From Polynucleobacter sp. MWH-Braz-FAM2G (lineage in GTDB: Bacteria > Pseudomonadota > Gammaproteobacteria > Burkholderiales > Burkholderiaceae): a stretch of DNA of 64,000 nt. Below, one piece after another: positions 62,114-64,000 of this stretch; the first letter of the stretch is position 1; the number at the start of each line of letters is the position of its first letter. The stretch is from positions 1,881,424-1,945,423 of the forward strand of contig NZ_CP061300.1 of the NCBI RefSeq assembly GCF_018687635.1, written 5' to 3'. A program made the position numbers and the translations under genes. The notes under the pieces were generated by a model. The model was given only the letters and a program-made list of their open reading frames with translations, was not told where the DNA came from and did not search any database.

Positions 62114-62725
62114 ATGAAAATTCTTTCTATCTCTGCTGGCAAGGTGGCACCCTTATTTGGCAATCACCACCCAAATTACAAGCTAGTTGCCTCAGCGATT
62201 CATAAAAAAGCAATCAGTACTTTAGAGAAACCGAGCCCCATAGAAATTACTACGCTTGGCATAAAAGGCGATGAGCAGGCCGATCTATCGGTACATGGCG
62301 GTTTGGAAAAAGCTATCTATGTTTACCCCGCGGAGCACTATGCTTTTTGGAATGAATTACTTACACGTGAAACGAATAAGTCAGTTGATTTGCAATATGG
62401 CGCCATTGGTGAGAACTTCACTATCGAGGGCCTTTTAGAATCAGAAGTTTATGTCGGTGATCGATTGCAAATTGAAGATCTAGAATTTGTAGTAACAAAA
62501 CTCCGTGAGCCTTGCTTCAAATTCAATGCTGCCGTAGCTTATAAGGGCGCATCTAAAGCGATGCTCCAATCGGGCTTTAGCGGCTGGTATCTCAGAGTAT
62601 TAAAAACCGGAACTCTATCTGCTGGCGCTGAAATTACGCTCATCCCAGGTTTAAGAGAAACATCCATTGCCCAGCAAAATAAAAAACTCCTGAATAACCG
62701 CAACCAAAAAGATTTATGGGAATAA
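62114..62725 (+). CDS. MOSC-domain protein (YiiM-like)
   Basis: 203 residues. ITTLGIKGDEQADLSVHGGL and AIYVYPAEHYAFW are the start of a MOSC domain, GAIGENFTIEGL the middle, and the conserved cysteine is in KLREPCFKFN. YiiM-type proteins use the molybdenum cofactor to reduce N-hydroxylated bases. Function by family only. It ends at a two-way terminator. Confidence 0.9.
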   Translation: MKILSISAGKVAPLFGNHHPNYKLVASAIHKKAISTLEKPSPIEITTLGIKGDEQADLSVHGGLEKAIYVYPAEHYAFWNELLTRETNKSVDLQYGAIGENFTIEGLLESEVYVGDRLQIEDLEFVVTKLREPCFKFNAAVAYKGASKAMLQSGFSGWYLRVLKTGTLSAGAEITLIPGLRETSIAQQNKKLLNNRNQKDLWE

Positions 62726-62728
62726 AAA

Positions 62729-62756
62729 AACCCGATCATTTCTGATCGGGTTTCTT
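62729..62756. terminator. Bidirectional terminator between the MOSC and MFS genes
   Basis: AAACCCGATCA (62729-62739) and TGATCGGGTTT (62744-62754) form a perfect 11-bp stem with a TTTC loop, with T-rich sequence on both strands, between converging genes. Confidence 0.9.
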
Positions 62757-62791
62757 ATTTAATGCAGACTTAAGAATCTTAGTAGATCCGC

Positions 62792-64000
62792 TTAGTCACG
62801 TGCATAGATGTCTACGTCTTTAGTTTCACGTACAAACAGTGTACCGATTACCAATGTCATCGCAGCGATGATGATTGGGTACCAGAGACCATAGTAAATG
62901 TTACCGTTTTGCGCCACCAAAGCGAAGGAGATCGTTGGCAACAAGCCACCGAACCAACCGTTACCAATGTGGTATGGCAAGGACATAGAGGTGTAACGAA
63001 TACGGGTTGGGAACATCTCAACCAACATCGCAGCGATTGGGCCATAAACCATGGTTACCAAGATCACTAAGTACACCAACAAGAGCAATACAGCAACGTA
63101 GTTAACGCCAGCTGGATCAGCTTTGGTTGGGTAACCCTCTTTTGTCAAAGCTTCACGAATTGCCTTCTTGAATTCAGCATCTTTCGCTTTGGCTTCAGCT
63201 GGGTCCATTCCGACTGGTGAGTAACCAGGAATCTCAATATCACCAATCTTCACAACAGCATTTGTACCTGCTGGCGCTGGAATCGTTGAATAGCTAGCAG
63301 AGTTTGATGCCATCACTTGTTTTGCGATATCGCAAGAGCTGGTGAACTTAGCTGTACCGGTTGGGTTGAATTGGAAAGTACACTGAGCTGGATCAACAGT
63401 AATCGTTGCAGGCGCAGTAGCCATTGCCTTTTCCAACGCTGGATTAGCGTAGTGTGTCAAAGCGTTAAACACGGAAACTGGAGTGTTAGGGATGTAAGTA
63501 ATTACAGCCAATAACAAACCGCCCATGATGATCACTTTACGACCAATCTTGTCAGACAAGCTACCAAAGACTACGAAGAATGGTGTGCCGATTACTAACG
63601 AAGCAGCAATCAACAAGTTTGCAGTCTTAGGATCTACTTTTAATACCTGTGTGAGGTAGAAAAGAGCATAGAACTGACCTGTGTACCAAACCACTGCTTG
63701 ACCTGCAACCAGACCAAACAATGCCAAGATAACAATCTTCAAGTTCTTCCATTGACCGAATGACTCAGACAAAGGAGCTTTTGACAATTTGCCTTCTTCT
63801 TTCATCTTCTTAAATGCTGGTGATTCATTCATGGACAAACGAATCCATACAGAAATCGCCAACAATGCGATAGAAACGATGAAAGGAACACGCCAGCCCC
63901 AAACGTCAAAGTCTGGACCAGTGAATTCACGAGTGAACAAAATCACGAGCAAGGAGAGGAACAAACCTAAAGTAGCGGTTGTTTGAATCCAAGCCGTGTA
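62792..64000 (-). CDS. MFS transporter, metabolite:H+ symporter (MHS) type, cut by window edge
   Basis: About 402 residues are visible; the N-terminal part is beyond the right edge (reading in from 64000: YTAWIQTTATLG). Membrane helices with GWRVPFIVSIALLAISVWIR, FGSLSDKIGRKVIIMGG (the MFS loop motif) and the C-terminal PTRIRYTSMSLPYHIGNGWFG place it near ShiA/ProP-like MHS carriers of organic acids or osmolytes. Unusual is a periplasmic loop of about 125 residues (near 63107-63487) holding two cysteines. The substrate is unknown. Confidence 0.9.
   Translation of the reverse strand, partial: YTAWIQTTATLGLFLSLLVILFTREFTGPDFDVWGWRVPFIVSIALLAISVWIRLSMNESPAFKKMKEEGKLSKAPLSESFGQWKNLKIVILALFGLVAGQAVVWYTGQFYALFYLTQVLKVDPKTANLLIAASLVIGTPFFVVFGSLSDKIGRKVIIMGGLLLAVITYIPNTPVSVFNALTHYANPALEKAMATAPATITVDPAQCTFQFNPTGTAKFTSSCDIAKQVMASNSASYSTIPAPAGTNAVVKIGDIEIPGYSPVGMDPAEAKAKDAEFKKAIREALTKEGYPTKADPAGVNYVAVLLLLVYLVILVTMVYGPIAAMLVEMFPTRIRYTSMSLPYHIGNGWFGGLLPTISFALVAQNGNIYYGLWYPIIIAAMTLVIGTLFVRETKDVDIYARD

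Overview
The window reads as chromosomal DNA of a free-living betaproteobacterium of the Burkholderiales, most probably Polynucleobacter. The reasons are moderate GC by eye, short intergenic gaps, many ATGA/TAATG start-stop overlaps, and gene orders typical of that group: glnE/yhdP/nitrilase/tldD, queA-tgt-yajC-secD-secF, pgk-pyk-fba-purC-purE-purK-tsaC, and split pntAA-pntAB-pntB. The genus is inferred from gene order and protein character; no search was run. No insertion sequence, prophage, CRISPR array, rRNA or plasmid function was seen. Most of the window is core metabolism and housekeeping.

Layout. 0-9 kb: glnE (cut by the left edge), a YhdP-type envelope protein, a nitrilase, TldD, DAHP synthase and a cobalamin adenosyltransferase. 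9-17.5 kb: glycolate oxidase glcDEF running into yggS and proC, facing ubiA and recG. 17.5-26.5 kb: queuosine genes queA/tgt coupled to the Sec accessory genes yajC/secD/secF, facing purB-waaA, then a glutathione S-transferase. 26.6-30.8 kb: mnmA divergent from the three-gene transhydrogenase operon. 30.9-38.4 kb: a signalling block around groESL, made of a GAF-HD-GYP protein and a three-gene cassette (degenerate EAL protein, BvgA-like regulator, BvgS-like hybrid kinase). 38.5-47.5 kb: dacB overlapping tsaC, and the long minus-strand glycolysis/purine run. 47.7-53.2 kb: ilvE, a small zinc protein, waaF, two poorly known genes, a BepA-like protease and moaC. 53.3-56.4 kb: an AT-rich methyltransferase and 2-oxoglutarate oxygenase, a type IV pilin and a TerC protein. 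56.5-61.2 kb: sucCD, recA-recX with a clear LexA box, a DUF2878-like membrane protein and tRNA-Met. 61.2-64 kb: an unknown exported protein, a secreted six-repeat protein, a MOSC protein and an MFS/MHS transporter cut by the right edge.

Regulation visible in the sequence: a CIRCE operator abutting the -10 of a sigma-70-type promoter for groESL, a LexA operator over the recA promoter, nine hairpin terminators or terminator-like hairpins (eight with a T-tract), and several unexplained inverted repeats. The most noteworthy are those before the HD-GYP gene and before the Bvg-like cassette.

The best candidate for an under-described system is the cassette at 34.5-38.4 kb. It pairs a BvgAS-like phosphorelay with an EAL-fold protein whose catalytic motifs are all lost, close to an HD-GYP protein that keeps its motifs. 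Second are the secreted repeat protein at 61.8 kb and the AT-rich modification pair next to the pilin gene.
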